Shown: piece by piece, positions 1 to 8,346 of the stretch | How positions within the stretch are numbered: the stretch's first letter is position 1 | Layout: each line of letters opens with the position of its first letter | Source of the DNA: DATAOG01 sp963753685 | GTDB taxonomy: Bacteria; Pseudomonadota; Alphaproteobacteria; Geminicoccales; Geminicoccaceae | DNA length: 64,000 bases | Reading direction: 5' to 3' | Assembly (NCBI GenBank): GCA_963753685.1 | Contig: CAVWDE010000004.1 | Span: 1 to 64,000 of the forward strand | Position numbers and translations under genes: made by a program | Notes under the pieces: generated by a model | Told to the model about the DNA's origin: nothing | Databases searched by the model: none | What the model saw: the letters and a program-made list of their open reading frames with translations, nothing else

Positions 1-845
1 GCGTGGGTCGGCACGCCCATGACGTAGGTGGCGCCGCATGCGATCAGCCAGTCGAGCCGGCTCATGCCCGCGGGCGGGTCGTCGACCACCAGCTCCATGC
101 CGGCGGTCAGGGCTTGGCCGAGCGCCACCCAGGCGATGTGATGCGACACAGGCGAGAGCGTGAGCAGGACGGTCGTCTGATCGTGGCGCCAGTCGCGCAC
201 CAGGTCGCGGCAGTTGGCGAGCAGCGTGTTGTCGGAATGCATCACGGCCTTGGGCGCACCCGTGGTGCCCGAGGTGAAGGCCAGGTACGCGACCTTGTCC
301 GGGTTGTCGTCGACCGGGGCGAGGCCGCGTGCGGTCGCCTCGGGTCCCGGCAGGTCGGGTCCGGGCGCCCGTGACCTGGGCAGGCGCCAGAGCTTGCGCA
401 GCCCCGGCAGCATCGCGAGCAGGCCCTGGTTGGCGGCATCGGCGCCCCAGCCCTCCTCGACCAGGATCGCGCGGGCGCCTATGTAACGCAGCAGGTCGCC
501 GACCTGCTCGACCCGGTAGTTGCGGTGCAGCGAGGGGTTGCAGACGTAGCCGTTGCGCGCGCAGGCGAGGAACGCTGTCAGCGCCTCCAGGCGGTTCGAG
601 AGCCAGAGGCTGACGCGCTCGCCGGAGCGGAGGCCGGCTTCGGCGAACGCATCGGCCATCGCATCGACCCAGCCGTGCAGCTCCGCATAGGTCAGCCGCC
701 TGGCACCGTCCCGGACCGCGAAGTCCTGCGGGCGCTGCGCCGCATGGCCCGCGAGCAGCGTATAGAAGGTGTCGGCGCGCCAGACGCCCGCCTCGTAGTA
801 GCGCCTGGCGGTGCGCGGATCGTGCAGGGTCAAAAGATGGCCCAT
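1..845 (-). CDS. Acyl-CoA synthetase (AMP-dependent ligase), N-terminal part, cut by window start
   Basis: The minus-strand frame is open from an ATG at 845 to the window edge, giving about 281 residues; the C-terminus lies outside. The P-loop-like A3 motif of the ANL superfamily, YLAFTSGTTGAPKAVMHSD, is near residue 190, and the flanking order (N-terminal adenylation fold, then this motif) is typical. Such enzymes activate a carboxylic acid to its CoA thioester via an acyl-AMP. The start is 18 bases after the stop of a crotonase on the same strand, so the two probably form an operon. The substrate cannot be read from the sequence. A cyclic or aromatic acid is an inference from the neighbours. 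Confidence 0.85.
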   Translation of the reverse strand, partial: MGHLLTLHDPRTARRYYEAGVWRADTFYTLLAGHAAQRPQDFAVRDGARRLTYAELHGWVDAMADAFAEAGLRSGERVSLWLSNRLEALTAFLACARNGYVCNPSLHRNYRVEQVGDLLRYIGARAILVEEGWGADAANQGLLAMLPGLRKLWRLPRSRAPGPDLPGPEATARGLAPVDDNPDKVAYLAFTSGTTGAPKAVMHSDNTLLANCRDLVRDWRHDQTTVLLTLSPVSHHIAWVALGQALTAGMELVVDDPPAGMSRLDWLIACGATYVMGVPTH

Positions 846-863
846 TGGCGCCGTCCGTCCGCC

Positions 864-1643
864 TCAATGGCCGAACTTCTCGGGGTCGGGCTCTCGCCGC
901 CCGGCGAACGCCGCTCCCAGCTCCTTGGATTCCTCGCTGTCCAGATACTGGCGCAGCAAAAGATCGTGCGCCATCCGGGCGAGCCCGGCGACGCCGCCGT
1001 GGCGGGCATGGAACGCCGTCTTGATGGCGGCCAGCGCGAAGGCGCCGCGGGCCGCGATCTCGAGCGCCCAGGCGCGGGTCTCGGCGCGCAGCCGGTCATC
1101 CGGCACGACCCGGTTGATCAGGCCGATCGCGAGCGCCTCTTGGGCCGTGATCTTGGGGTTCAGATACCAGAGCTCCTTTGCCTTCTTCTTGCCGACCAGA
1201 TCCTCCAGGTACCAGGTGCCGTAGCCGGCATCGAAGCTGCCCATCATCGGCCCGACCTGGCGGAAGACGGCGCTCTCCTTGGCGATCGTGAGGTCGCACA
1301 CGACCTGGAGCACGTTGCCGCCGCCGACCGCGAAGCCGTTGACGCTGGCGATCACGGGCTTCTGCAGCCTATCGATGCTCTCGTACATCTCGAGCGTCGG
1401 CAGGACGCCCGCATAGAGCTTGGTCTCCTCCATGCCCTCCTTGCGCCCGCCGAGGCAAAAAAACTTCTCGCCCGCCCCGGTGATCACCAGCACCCGCGTG
1501 CGTGTCTCGCGCCGGACCGCGTTGATGCAGTCGCGGACTTCGTGACACATCGTGGCGGTGAACATGTTGCCGTCCTCGGGCCGGTTGAGCGTCAACCACC
1601 CGACCGGCCCGTCTTCCTGGTAGAGGATGGTCGCAAAGTCCAA
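864..1643 (-). CDS. Enoyl-CoA hydratase/isomerase family protein, MenB/BadI-like
   Basis: The product is a 259-residue crotonase-fold protein. The oxyanion-hole segments FFCLGGRKEGME and NGFAVGGGNVLQ, and the block QVGPMMGSFDAGYGTWYLE, resemble naphthoate synthase (MenB) and 2-ketocyclohexanecarboxyl-CoA hydrolase (BadI) rather than ordinary enoyl-CoA hydratases. Members cut or form C-C bonds next to a CoA thioester. I chose the TTG at 1643 because AGGAGG lies six bases upstream and the family N-terminus starts there; the open frame runs further upstream without similarity. With the ligase downstream, the CoA-transferase nearby and the Liv importer, a role in ring-acid degradation is inferred. 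The exact reaction is unknown. Confidence 0.82.
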   Translation of the reverse strand: MDFATILYQEDGPVGWLTLNRPEDGNMFTATMCHEVRDCINAVRRETRTRVLVITGAGEKFFCLGGRKEGMEETKLYAGVLPTLEMYESIDRLQKPVIASVNGFAVGGGNVLQVVCDLTIAKESAVFRQVGPMMGSFDAGYGTWYLEDLVGKKKAKELWYLNPKITAQEALAIGLINRVVPDDRLRAETRAWALEIAARGAFALAAIKTAFHARHGGVAGLARMAHDLLLRQYLDSEESKELGAAFAGRREPDPEKFGH

Positions 1644-1764
1644 CGCCTGCCTCCTGGGGTTGGTGTATGGTGACCTGGGGGTGGGTCCGAGACGCGGCAA
1701 TCCCGTTTTGCCTAAGCGTCCGGCCGGGCCGATGCAAGCGCTTCGCAAGTGGAGGAGGAAGGCC

Positions 1765-2175
1765 ATGAAGCTCAAGCTGCACCACATCAACCTGTGCACG
1801 ACCGACGTGCCGGCGATGGACGAGTTCTATCGCGGCGTGCTCGAGCTGGACCCGGAGCCGACCATGAACGCCAGCCGGGTGGTGAGCGCCAAGGGCTACG
1901 CGGGCGATGTCGCGTTCGTCACCGACGGCACCACCCAGATGCATCTGGCGGAGAAAGACCTCGAATGCGGCTTTCGCATGGGCAAGCCGGTCAATCCGCT
2001 GGAGCGCGGCCACATCGCCTTTCGCACCGACGACATCGACGCCTTCAAGCGCCGCCTCGAGGCGAAGGGTATCTCTTATGCCGACTATGGCGGCTTCGCG
2101 ATGAGCGGCTGGCAGCAGATCTTTTTCTATGATCCCGAGGGCAACGTCATCGAGGTCCATCAGGCCCCGTCCTGA
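1765..2175 (+). CDS. VOC (glyoxalase/bleomycin resistance/dioxygenase) superfamily protein
   Basis: The product is a 136-residue single-unit VOC protein. The N-terminal LHHINLCTTD carries the first metal-ligand type His. The middle GHIAFRTDDIDAF and the C-terminal FFYDPEGNVIEVHQ (Glu ligand) are the second half of the paired beta-alpha-beta-beta-beta modules. The ATG at 1765 follows GGAGGAGG. It is divergent from the crotonase gene, and its last 16 bases overlap the 3' end of the convergent CoA-transferase gene. VOC proteins include lyases, epimerases and extradiol dioxygenases, so the reaction cannot be assigned. A methylmalonyl-CoA-epimerase-like or lactoylglutathione-lyase-like role is possible. 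Confidence 0.85.
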   Translation: MKLKLHHINLCTTDVPAMDEFYRGVLELDPEPTMNASRVVSAKGYAGDVAFVTDGTTQMHLAEKDLECGFRMGKPVNPLERGHIAFRTDDIDAFKRRLEAKGISYADYGGFAMSGWQQIFFYDPEGNVIEVHQAPS

Positions 2176-3404
2176 ACGATGCCGGCGGCCTGGAGACGGG
2201 CGACCTCCTCGTCGCTCTTGCCCAGCAGCGCGCGCAGGAGCTCCCGGCCGTGCTCGTCGAGCCTGGGCGGGGCCAGGCGCGGCGCGTTGGCGGCGCCGTC
2301 CAGGCGGATGCCGGTGTTGACCTGCGGCAACTCGCGGCCATCCGGAGCAGTCATGCGGTAGAACAGCCCGCGCGTGCGCAGGCCCGGGTCGGCCGCCACC
2401 TCGTCCAGGCGCAGGATCGGGCCGGCCGGAATCGCGTTCGCCGCGAACAGCTCGAGCCAGTGGTCGCGGCTCCTGGTCGCGAGAATGGCCGCGATTTTCG
2501 CGACCAGCTCGGGGCGCGCCGCCCGCCGGCCGGCGTTGGTCGCGAACCGGGAGTCCTGGGCCAGCGCCGGCTCGCCGATCGCCCGGCAGAACCGTCGCCA
2601 GATGGCATCGTTGCCGATCCCAAGCGTGAGCGGTTCGTCGGCGGTCTCGAACACCTGGTAGATCGCGAGCACGCTGTCGGTGGCCCCCGAGCGGCGCGGC
2701 AGCTCGCCCGAGCCGAGGTAGGGCGTGAGCCTGGGCGCCATGAACCGGGTCATGCTCTCGACCAGCGAGGTGTCGATCTGGTGCCCCAGCCCGGTCCGCT
2801 GGCGATCGAACAGTGCTGCGACCGTCGCGAGCGCGGCGTCGCTGCCGGCCAGAAGGTCAGCGGCCGGCGTGCCGATCTTCTGCGGCGCCCTGCCCGCCTC
2901 GCCGGTCAGGTCCATGACGCCTGAGAGCCCCTGCGCGATCAGGTCGTAGCAGGGGTGGTCGGCGCGCTCGCCGGTGAGCCCGAAGCCGGTCAGCGCGACG
3001 TGGATCAGGTCCGCCCGTGCACCTTTGAGCGTCGCGTAGTCGGTGCCGAGCTTCGCCTGCAGCCGCGGCACCTGGTTGAGCACGACCACGTCCGAGCGCG
3101 CCACCAGCTCCAGCAGCAGCGCGTGGCCCTCGGGCCGGCTGTAGTCGAGCGCCAGGCTCTGCTTGTTGCGGTTGACCGCGACGAACCAGAGCAACTCGCC
3201 ATCCAGGAACGGCGGCCCCCAGTGGCGGGCATCGTCGCCGACGCCCGGCCGCTCGACCTTGATCACCTCGGCCCCGAGGTCGCCCAGCAGCATGGTCGCG
3301 TAAGGCCCGGCGATCGAGGTCGTGAGGTCGACCACGCGCACGCCCGCGAGCAGCGCGAAGCCCGCGCCCGGCGGCGGGACCGGCAAGTCATTCATGGGCG
3401 GCAT
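2160..3404 (-). CDS. CaiB/BaiF family (class III) CoA-transferase
   Basis: The product is a 414-residue class III CoA-transferase, which moves CoA between carboxylic acids through an aspartyl-CoA intermediate. Family signatures seen are RVVDLTTSIAGPYATMLLGDLGAEVIKVERP near the N-terminus (given here as one block of the standard start), WFVAVNRNKQSL, and the DLLAGSDAA region. I chose the ATG at 3404 because GGGAGA precedes it; ATG 3395 is an in-frame alternative. It overlaps the VOC gene tail-to-tail and diverges from the Liv-type importer at 3566. It probably helps activate the transported acid. Confidence 0.9.
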   Translation of the reverse strand: MPPMNDLPVPPPGAGFALLAGVRVVDLTTSIAGPYATMLLGDLGAEVIKVERPGVGDDARHWGPPFLDGELLWFVAVNRNKQSLALDYSRPEGHALLLELVARSDVVVLNQVPRLQAKLGTDYATLKGARADLIHVALTGFGLTGERADHPCYDLIAQGLSGVMDLTGEAGRAPQKIGTPAADLLAGSDAALATVAALFDRQRTGLGHQIDTSLVESMTRFMAPRLTPYLGSGELPRRSGATDSVLAIYQVFETADEPLTLGIGNDAIWRRFCRAIGEPALAQDSRFATNAGRRAARPELVAKIAAILATRSRDHWLELFAANAIPAGPILRLDEVAADPGLRTRGLFYRMTAPDGRELPQVNTGIRLDGAANAPRLAPPRLDEHGRELLRALLGKSDEEVARLQAAGIVQDGA

Positions 3405-3565
3405 CGGCGTCTCCCGTACCCGCCCACCATCGACCATCCCCGGCCGGGTCGGCAAGCCCGCTCGGGGTGAGAGAAAACTCCTGCTTACTGCGGTCCTAGG
3501 GGTTTGCCAGAACGCCTGCGAGCGTGCATCGTGGCGCCAAGGACAACCAAGACGTGGAGGCAGCC

Positions 3566-4885
3566 ATGCTCTGGAGTATCCCCGACAAGCTCGGCAAACC
3601 GCTCGCCGGCGGCGTGCTGGCGGCGGCCCTGTTGGTGGGCGGCGCGCCGGCCATGGCCGAGGACGGCGGCGGCGTCCTGAAGGTCGGCATCGTCGTGTTC
3701 CTGTCCGGCCCGGCCGCCGGCCCGTTCGGGGTGCCGGCACGCAACGCCGCCGAGCTGATGATCGAGAACATCAACGCCGGCACCCTGCCCGCCCCCTACA
3801 ACACCAAGGGCGTCGGCGGGCTCACGATCCAGCCGGTCTACATCGACGAGGCCGGCGGCACGACCACCCAGGTCACCGAGCTGCGCAACCTGGTCCAGCG
3901 CGAGCATGTCGACGCCGTGATCGGCTACATCTCCTCGGGCAGCTGCCTCGCGGTCGCCCCGGTCGCCGAGGAGCTCAAGGTGCTGACCGTGCTGTTCGAC
4001 TGCGGCACGCCGCGCATCTTCGAGGAGACCTCCTACAAATACGTGTTCCGCACCGCGCCGCACGCGACCATGGATAGCGTCGGGGCGGCCCGTTACATCA
4101 AGCAGAAGCTCGGCGACCTCTCGAGCTACGCCGGCATCAATCAGAACTACGCCTGGGGCCAGGATTCCTGGCGCGACTTCGTGCTCGCGATGAAGGCCCT
4201 CGAGCCCCAGGCGACGGTCAGCAAGGAATTGTTCCCGAAGCTGTTCGCGGGCGAGTACGGCTCCGAGATCTCGGCCCTCCTGGTCAGCGGCGCCGGCGTC
4301 CTGCACTCCAGCCTGTGGGGCGGCGACCTCGAGAGCTTCATCTTCCAGAGCGTCGCCCGCGGTCTGCCGCAGCGCATGCCGATGGTGCTGACCACCGCCG
4401 AGACCGCGATGTTCCGGCTCGGGGCCAAGCTGCCGGACGGCGTGATCGTCGGCGCCCGCGGGCCGAACGGCGTGCTGTCCCAGGACACCGAGCTGAACCA
4501 ATGGCTGCAGAGCCAGTTCACCGATCGCTACGGCACGCCGCCGATCTACTCGGCCTACCACATGACGCAGGCCATGCTCGGGCTGAAGGCGGCCTTCGAC
4601 AAGGCGGCCAAGGCCAAGGGCGGCAACCCCTCGACCGACGACGTGATCAAGGCGTTCGCGAACCTGACCTTCGAGTTGATGGACGGCCCGGTCGAGATGA
4701 AGCTCGGCAAGGGCCATCAGGCGGTCAGCGGGACCGCCTACGGCACCTACAAGTTCGACAAGGAGACGGGCACGCCGACCATCGTCGACGTGATCCGCTA
4801 CCCGGCCGACTGCGTCAACCCGCCCAAGGGCACGACCAGCGTCGAGTGGCTGCAGGCGGGCATGCCGGGCGCCCAATGCGGCTGA
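3566..4885 (+). CDS. Branched-chain amino acid/amide-type ABC transporter substrate-binding protein
   Basis: The product is a 439-residue periplasmic binding protein of the LivJ/AmiC type (Peripla_BP_6). The N-terminus has a Sec signal ending near ALLVGGAPAMAED, followed by the typical start LKVGIVVFLSGPAAGPFG. Internal blocks such as DAVIGYISSGSCLAVAPVAEE and INQNYAWGQDSW are usual for this fold. The ATG at 3566 is preceded by GTGGAGG; an upstream ATG in frame has no ribosome site. It is the first gene of a five-gene importer. In several catabolic loci such proteins bind aromatic or alicyclic acids rather than leucine, and the neighbouring CoA genes point that way (inference). Confidence 0.9.
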   Translation: MLWSIPDKLGKPLAGGVLAAALLVGGAPAMAEDGGGVLKVGIVVFLSGPAAGPFGVPARNAAELMIENINAGTLPAPYNTKGVGGLTIQPVYIDEAGGTTTQVTELRNLVQREHVDAVIGYISSGSCLAVAPVAEELKVLTVLFDCGTPRIFEETSYKYVFRTAPHATMDSVGAARYIKQKLGDLSSYAGINQNYAWGQDSWRDFVLAMKALEPQATVSKELFPKLFAGEYGSEISALLVSGAGVLHSSLWGGDLESFIFQSVARGLPQRMPMVLTTAETAMFRLGAKLPDGVIVGARGPNGVLSQDTELNQWLQSQFTDRYGTPPIYSAYHMTQAMLGLKAAFDKAAKAKGGNPSTDDVIKAFANLTFELMDGPVEMKLGKGHQAVSGTAYGTYKFDKETGTPTIVDVIRYPADCVNPPKGTTSVEWLQAGMPGAQCG

Positions 4886-4912
4886 GCGCCCAGCGCGCAG
4901 GTGACCAGAGGT

Positions 4913-4939
4913 GGGGGCGGTGCCGCGCGCACCGCCCCC
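4913..4939 (+). promoter_or_regulatory. Intercistronic GC hairpin after the binding-protein gene
   Basis: A perfect 11-bp stem, GGGGGCGGTGC at 4913-4923 and GCACCGCCCCC at 4929-4939, has a 5-nt loop. It has no T-run. It sits between the binding-protein stop and the permease start. It may be an mRNA 3'-stabilising or attenuating element that lowers permease expression relative to the binding protein. Confidence 0.7.
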
Positions 4940-4974
4940 GGTCCGCCTGATCGGCGCCCGGGCGGCGCGCTCCG

Positions 4975-5871
4975 ATGCTGACGGCATTCGCGATCCTGAC
5001 CGATGGCCTGGTCTACGCATCCTGGCTGTTCATCGTCGCGATCGGCCTGTCGCTGATCTTCGGCGTGATGAAGATCCTGAACGTCGCTCACGGCTCGTTC
5101 TACGCCTTCGGCGCCTACGGGGCGGCGACCCTGGTCGGCCTCTATTTCGATGCCGGTCTGCCGACCGCCGGCGGCTTCGCGGCCATGCTGCTGGCGGCGG
5201 TCGGGATCGGGATCGTGCTCGGCACCATCATCGAGCGCGGCCTGCTGCGCTGGGTCTACGGCCGCGACGAGGTGATCGTCGTGCTGGTGACCTACGCGGT
5301 GTTCCTGATCCTCGAGGACGTGCTGCGCCTGATCTGGGGCAACAATCCCTATTTCGCCTACCAGCCCTATGTCGCGCTCGGCAACGTGATCGTGGGCGAT
5401 CTGATCATCTCCAACTACGATCTGGGCCTGATCGGGCTCGCCGGCCTGACCGCGCTCGGCGCCTGGTGGGGGCTGAACCGCACCCGGTGGGGCAAGCTCT
5501 TGATCGCGGTCATTTACGATCGCGAGATGGCGACCGCGCTCGGCATCGACGTCACCAGGGTGTTCGCCATCACCTTCCTGATTGGTGCTGTGCTCGGCGC
5601 CTTCGGCGGGGCGTTCACAGCACCCAAGATCTCGGTCACGCCCGGGCTCGGCGTCGAGGTCATCGTGATCGCGTTCGCGGTGGTCGCGATCGGCGGCATG
5701 GGCAGCATCCCGGGCGCCTTGATCGGCTCGCTGATCGTGGGCCTGGGGCGCGCCGCGGCGGTCCATCTGTTCCCGGAGGTCGAGCTGTTCGTCGTCTATG
5801 CGGTCATGGCGCTGGTGCTCGCGGTCCGCCCCGAGGGGCTGTTCAGCCGCGTGCAGGCGAGAAAGATCTGA
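4975..5871 (+). CDS. livH: ABC transporter permease, LivH type
   Basis: The 298-residue integral membrane protein has about eight hydrophobic segments. The LivH signature GLSLIFGVMKILNVAHGSFYAFGAY is near residues 23-47 (short form: MKILNVAHG). The C-terminal EAA-like region is AIGGMGSIPGALIGSLIVG. It forms the channel with LivM. It begins after a 89-base gap that carries a strong hairpin and has no clear ribosome site. Its stop overlaps the livM start by one base (TGATG), so translation is probably coupled. Confidence 0.92.
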   Translation: MLTAFAILTDGLVYASWLFIVAIGLSLIFGVMKILNVAHGSFYAFGAYGAATLVGLYFDAGLPTAGGFAAMLLAAVGIGIVLGTIIERGLLRWVYGRDEVIVVLVTYAVFLILEDVLRLIWGNNPYFAYQPYVALGNVIVGDLIISNYDLGLIGLAGLTALGAWWGLNRTRWGKLLIAVIYDREMATALGIDVTRVFAITFLIGAVLGAFGGAFTAPKISVTPGLGVEVIVIAFAVVAIGGMGSIPGALIGSLIVGLGRAAAVHLFPEVELFVVYAVMALVLAVRPEGLFSRVQARKI

Positions 5872-6806
5872 TGCCTGACCGGACCTTCCCGATCATGGCC
5901 GCGGTCTTCGTCGCCGCGCTGCTCGCCGGGTTCCTGCTGCCGCAGTGGGCTTTGTTCCTGAGCACGGTCGCGATCGCCAAGGCGCTGGTCGTGCTCGGGC
6001 TGATGGTCCTCTGGCGCACCGGGCTGGTGTCGTTCGGCCAGGCGCTCTATTTCGGCGCCGGCGGCTATGCGGCCGGGCTTGCGGGCCTTTGGCTCGGGCT
6101 CTCGGATGCGATCCTGCTGCTCCTCTTGGGTGGTGCTGTGGCCGCGGTGGTCGCCTGGGCGGCCGGTCTTCTGCTCGCGCGCTACCGCGAGATCTTCTTC
6201 GCCATGCTGAGCCTCGCGTTCTCCATGCTCCTCTATGGGCTTTTGGTGAACACCGAGGCGCTGGGCTCGACCGATGGCGTCAACCTCGCGCAGCCCACGT
6301 TCCTCGGCTACGCGCCGGGCGGGGCCGCGGTCGTGCGCAGCATCTATCTGCTCACCATCGTGACCGGCCTGATCGCCGCCTGGCTCGTGCAGATCTTCCT
6401 GCGCTCGACCATCGGCGAGCTCGCCTGGCCGATCCGCGACAACGAGATCCGGGTCGAGTATCTGGGCGTCTCGGTGCGCGCGGTGATCCACCTCGAGGTC
6501 GTGATCGCCGGCGCGCTCGCCGGCTGCGGCGGCGTCCTGACCGCGCTCGCGGTCGGCCACATCGACCCGGAGATGGCCTACTGGACGACCTCGGGCGGGT
6601 TCGTGTTCGTGACCATCCTGGCCGGCACCGGCAGCGTGATCGCGCCGTTCCTGGGATCGCTGCTGTTCGAGCTGGTGCAGAGCTTCGCCATGACCTACAC
6701 GCCCGACATCTGGCAGATGATGCTGGGCGGCGCCCTGCTGCTGACCATCCTGTTCTTCCCGGGCGGCCTCTGGTCGCTGTTCGAGCGCCGGCGCGCGGGC
6801 GCCTGA
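5871..6806 (+). CDS. livM: ABC transporter permease, LivM type
   Basis: The 311-residue polytopic membrane protein pairs with LivH. The LivM family block VLGLMVLWRTGLVSFGQALY appears near residues 38-57. Further blocks are AWPIRDNEIRVEYLGVSV and the C-terminal TILFFPGGLWSLFERR. The ATG overlaps the livH stop by one base. Three bases separate its stop from the GTG of the ATPase gene, a typical compact operon. Confidence 0.92.
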   Translation: MPDRTFPIMAAVFVAALLAGFLLPQWALFLSTVAIAKALVVLGLMVLWRTGLVSFGQALYFGAGGYAAGLAGLWLGLSDAILLLLLGGAVAAVVAWAAGLLLARYREIFFAMLSLAFSMLLYGLLVNTEALGSTDGVNLAQPTFLGYAPGGAAVVRSIYLLTIVTGLIAAWLVQIFLRSTIGELAWPIRDNEIRVEYLGVSVRAVIHLEVVIAGALAGCGGVLTALAVGHIDPEMAYWTTSGGFVFVTILAGTGSVIAPFLGSLLFELVQSFAMTYTPDIWQMMLGGALLLTILFFPGGLWSLFERRRAGA

Positions 6807-6809
6807 ACG

Positions 6810-7601
6810 GTGGCGACGCCGATCCTCGAGGTCCAGGACCTCGGCAAGACCTTCGGCCGGATCACGGCTGCGCGCGACATCACGATCGCGGTGCCGGCGC
6901 AGCAGACCGTCGGCATCATCGGCGCCAACGGCGCCGGCAAGACCACCTTCGTCAACCTGATCACCGGCTATCTGAAGCCGAGCTCCGGCCGCATCCGCTT
7001 CGAGGGCAAGGACATCACCGACCTCTCGCCGCGCGAGGTCACGCGGCTCGGCGTCGGCCGCTCGTTCCAGGTGGCGCAGGTGTTCTCGACGCTCTCGGTG
7101 CTCGACAACATGGCGATCGCGATCGGGATCGCGCGCCGCGGCGCCGGCGCGCTGTGGCGGCCGCTGCGCACCCCGCGTCTGCTCAAGGATGCCGAGGCGA
7201 TCCTCGAGCGCTACCGGATCGCCGACTACCGCCACGCGCTCGCGAGCACCCTGCCCCAGGGCGTGCGCAAGCTGCTCGACATCGCCATGGCGGTCGCCGC
7301 GAGCCCGCGCCTCGTGCTGCTCGACGAGCCGACCAGCGGCATCAGCGTCGAGGAGAAATACGAGATCATGGAGGTCGTGGTCGGCGCGCTGACCAGCGCC
7401 GGCCTCACCGTGCTGTTCGTCGAGCACGACATGGAGATCGTCGAGCGCTACGCCGAGCGCGTGCTGGCCTTCTACGACGGCACGGTGATCGCCGACGGGC
7501 CGCCGGCGCAGGCGCTCCACGACGACCAGGTCAAGCAGTTCGTGGTCGGCGAGACCCTGCACCGCAGGGCGCGGCCGGCCGCGGCGCCGGTCCGGGCGTA
7601 G
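6810..7601 (+). CDS. livG: ABC transporter ATP-binding protein, LivG type
   Basis: The 263-residue ATPase has Walker A GANGAGKTT near residue 38 and Walker B LVLLDEPTSG. The switch His is in VLFVEHDMEIV. The usual LSGGQ signature is replaced by TLPQGVRKLLD, a variation seen in LivG-like proteins, which often have degenerate signatures. GTG start, three bases after livM. It energises the importer with LivF. Confidence 0.9.
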   Translation: MATPILEVQDLGKTFGRITAARDITIAVPAQQTVGIIGANGAGKTTFVNLITGYLKPSSGRIRFEGKDITDLSPREVTRLGVGRSFQVAQVFSTLSVLDNMAIAIGIARRGAGALWRPLRTPRLLKDAEAILERYRIADYRHALASTLPQGVRKLLDIAMAVAASPRLVLLDEPTSGISVEEKYEIMEVVVGALTSAGLTVLFVEHDMEIVERYAERVLAFYDGTVIADGPPAQALHDDQVKQFVVGETLHRRARPAAAPVRA

Positions 7602-7607
7602 GTCGCC

Positions 7608-8309
7608 ATGCTCAGGGTCAGCAACCTCGATGCCCGCATCGGGCCCGTGCCGATCCTCTATGGCGTGGCGCTGGCGATGGAGGAGGGCGAGATGGGCGGC
7701 CTGATCGGCCGCAACGGCGCCGGCAAGACCACCTTCATGCGCGCGTTCATGGGCCTGGTGCCGGCGACCGGCCGGATCGAGCTCGGCGAGGTCGACCTGA
7801 TGACCGTGCCGCCGCACCGGCGGCCGCATCTCGGGCTCGGCTACATGCCCGAGGACCGGCGTCTGGTGCCCGAGCTGACGGTCGAGGAGAACCTCATGCT
7901 GCCGGCCTGGTCGATGCGGGTCGAGGGCGCCGACGGCCGCCTGGGGTGGATCTTCGGCCTGATGCCGGAGATCGAGAAGTTCCGCGCAGCCCGTGCGATC
8001 CAGCTCTCGGGCGGCCAGCAGAAGCTGGTGGCGCTCGGGCGCGCGCTGATGGCCGGCACGCGCCTGTTGCTGCTCGACGAGCCCTTCGAGGGTCTGGCGC
8101 CGGCACTCGCCCGAAGGCTCGCCGAGGTGCTCTCCGACCTCAAGCAGGAAGGCGTCTCGGTGCTGCTCGCCGAGTCCAACGAGACCCACGTCGCCGACCT
8201 GCTCGATCGCATCTTCCACATCGAGCGCGGGCGGATTGTCGACCCCGCGGCGGCCGGCTCGCCCAGCCGGCCCCACCCCGCACCGACCGCAGCCGACCGC
8301 AGACCCTGA
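7608..8309 (+). CDS. livF: ABC transporter ATP-binding protein, LivF type
   Basis: The 233-residue ATPase has Walker A GRNGAGKTT near residue 35, signature LSGGQQKLVALGRAL and Walker B LLLLDEPFEGLAP. The stretch LGYMPEDRRLVPELTVEENL is the LivF-type Q-loop region. The C-terminal tail is Pro/Ala/Arg-rich and probably unstructured. It is the last gene of the importer operon, six bases after livG. It is convergent with the SorC-type regulator, whose stop lies 37 bases on. Confidence 0.9.
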   Translation: MLRVSNLDARIGPVPILYGVALAMEEGEMGGLIGRNGAGKTTFMRAFMGLVPATGRIELGEVDLMTVPPHRRPHLGLGYMPEDRRLVPELTVEENLMLPAWSMRVEGADGRLGWIFGLMPEIEKFRAARAIQLSGGQQKLVALGRALMAGTRLLLLDEPFEGLAPALARRLAEVLSDLKQEGVSVLLAESNETHVADLLDRIFHIERGRIVDPAAAGSPSRPHPAPTAADRRP

Positions 8310-8346
8310 CGAGCCGGTCTGCCCGCCGGCAGGGTCGCGAGGTCGA

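Noticed and set aside
4913..4939. Rho-independent terminator after the binding-protein gene
   Set aside because: The stem is strong but lacks a T-run and lies inside an operon, so it is listed as an intercistronic hairpin instead.
5796..8276. Very long minus-strand open frame (over 800 codons) opposite the Liv genes
   Set aside because: It is antisense to four well-supported transporter genes, has no motifs and a composition (Arg, His, Gly, Asp rich) typical of shadow frames in high-GC DNA.
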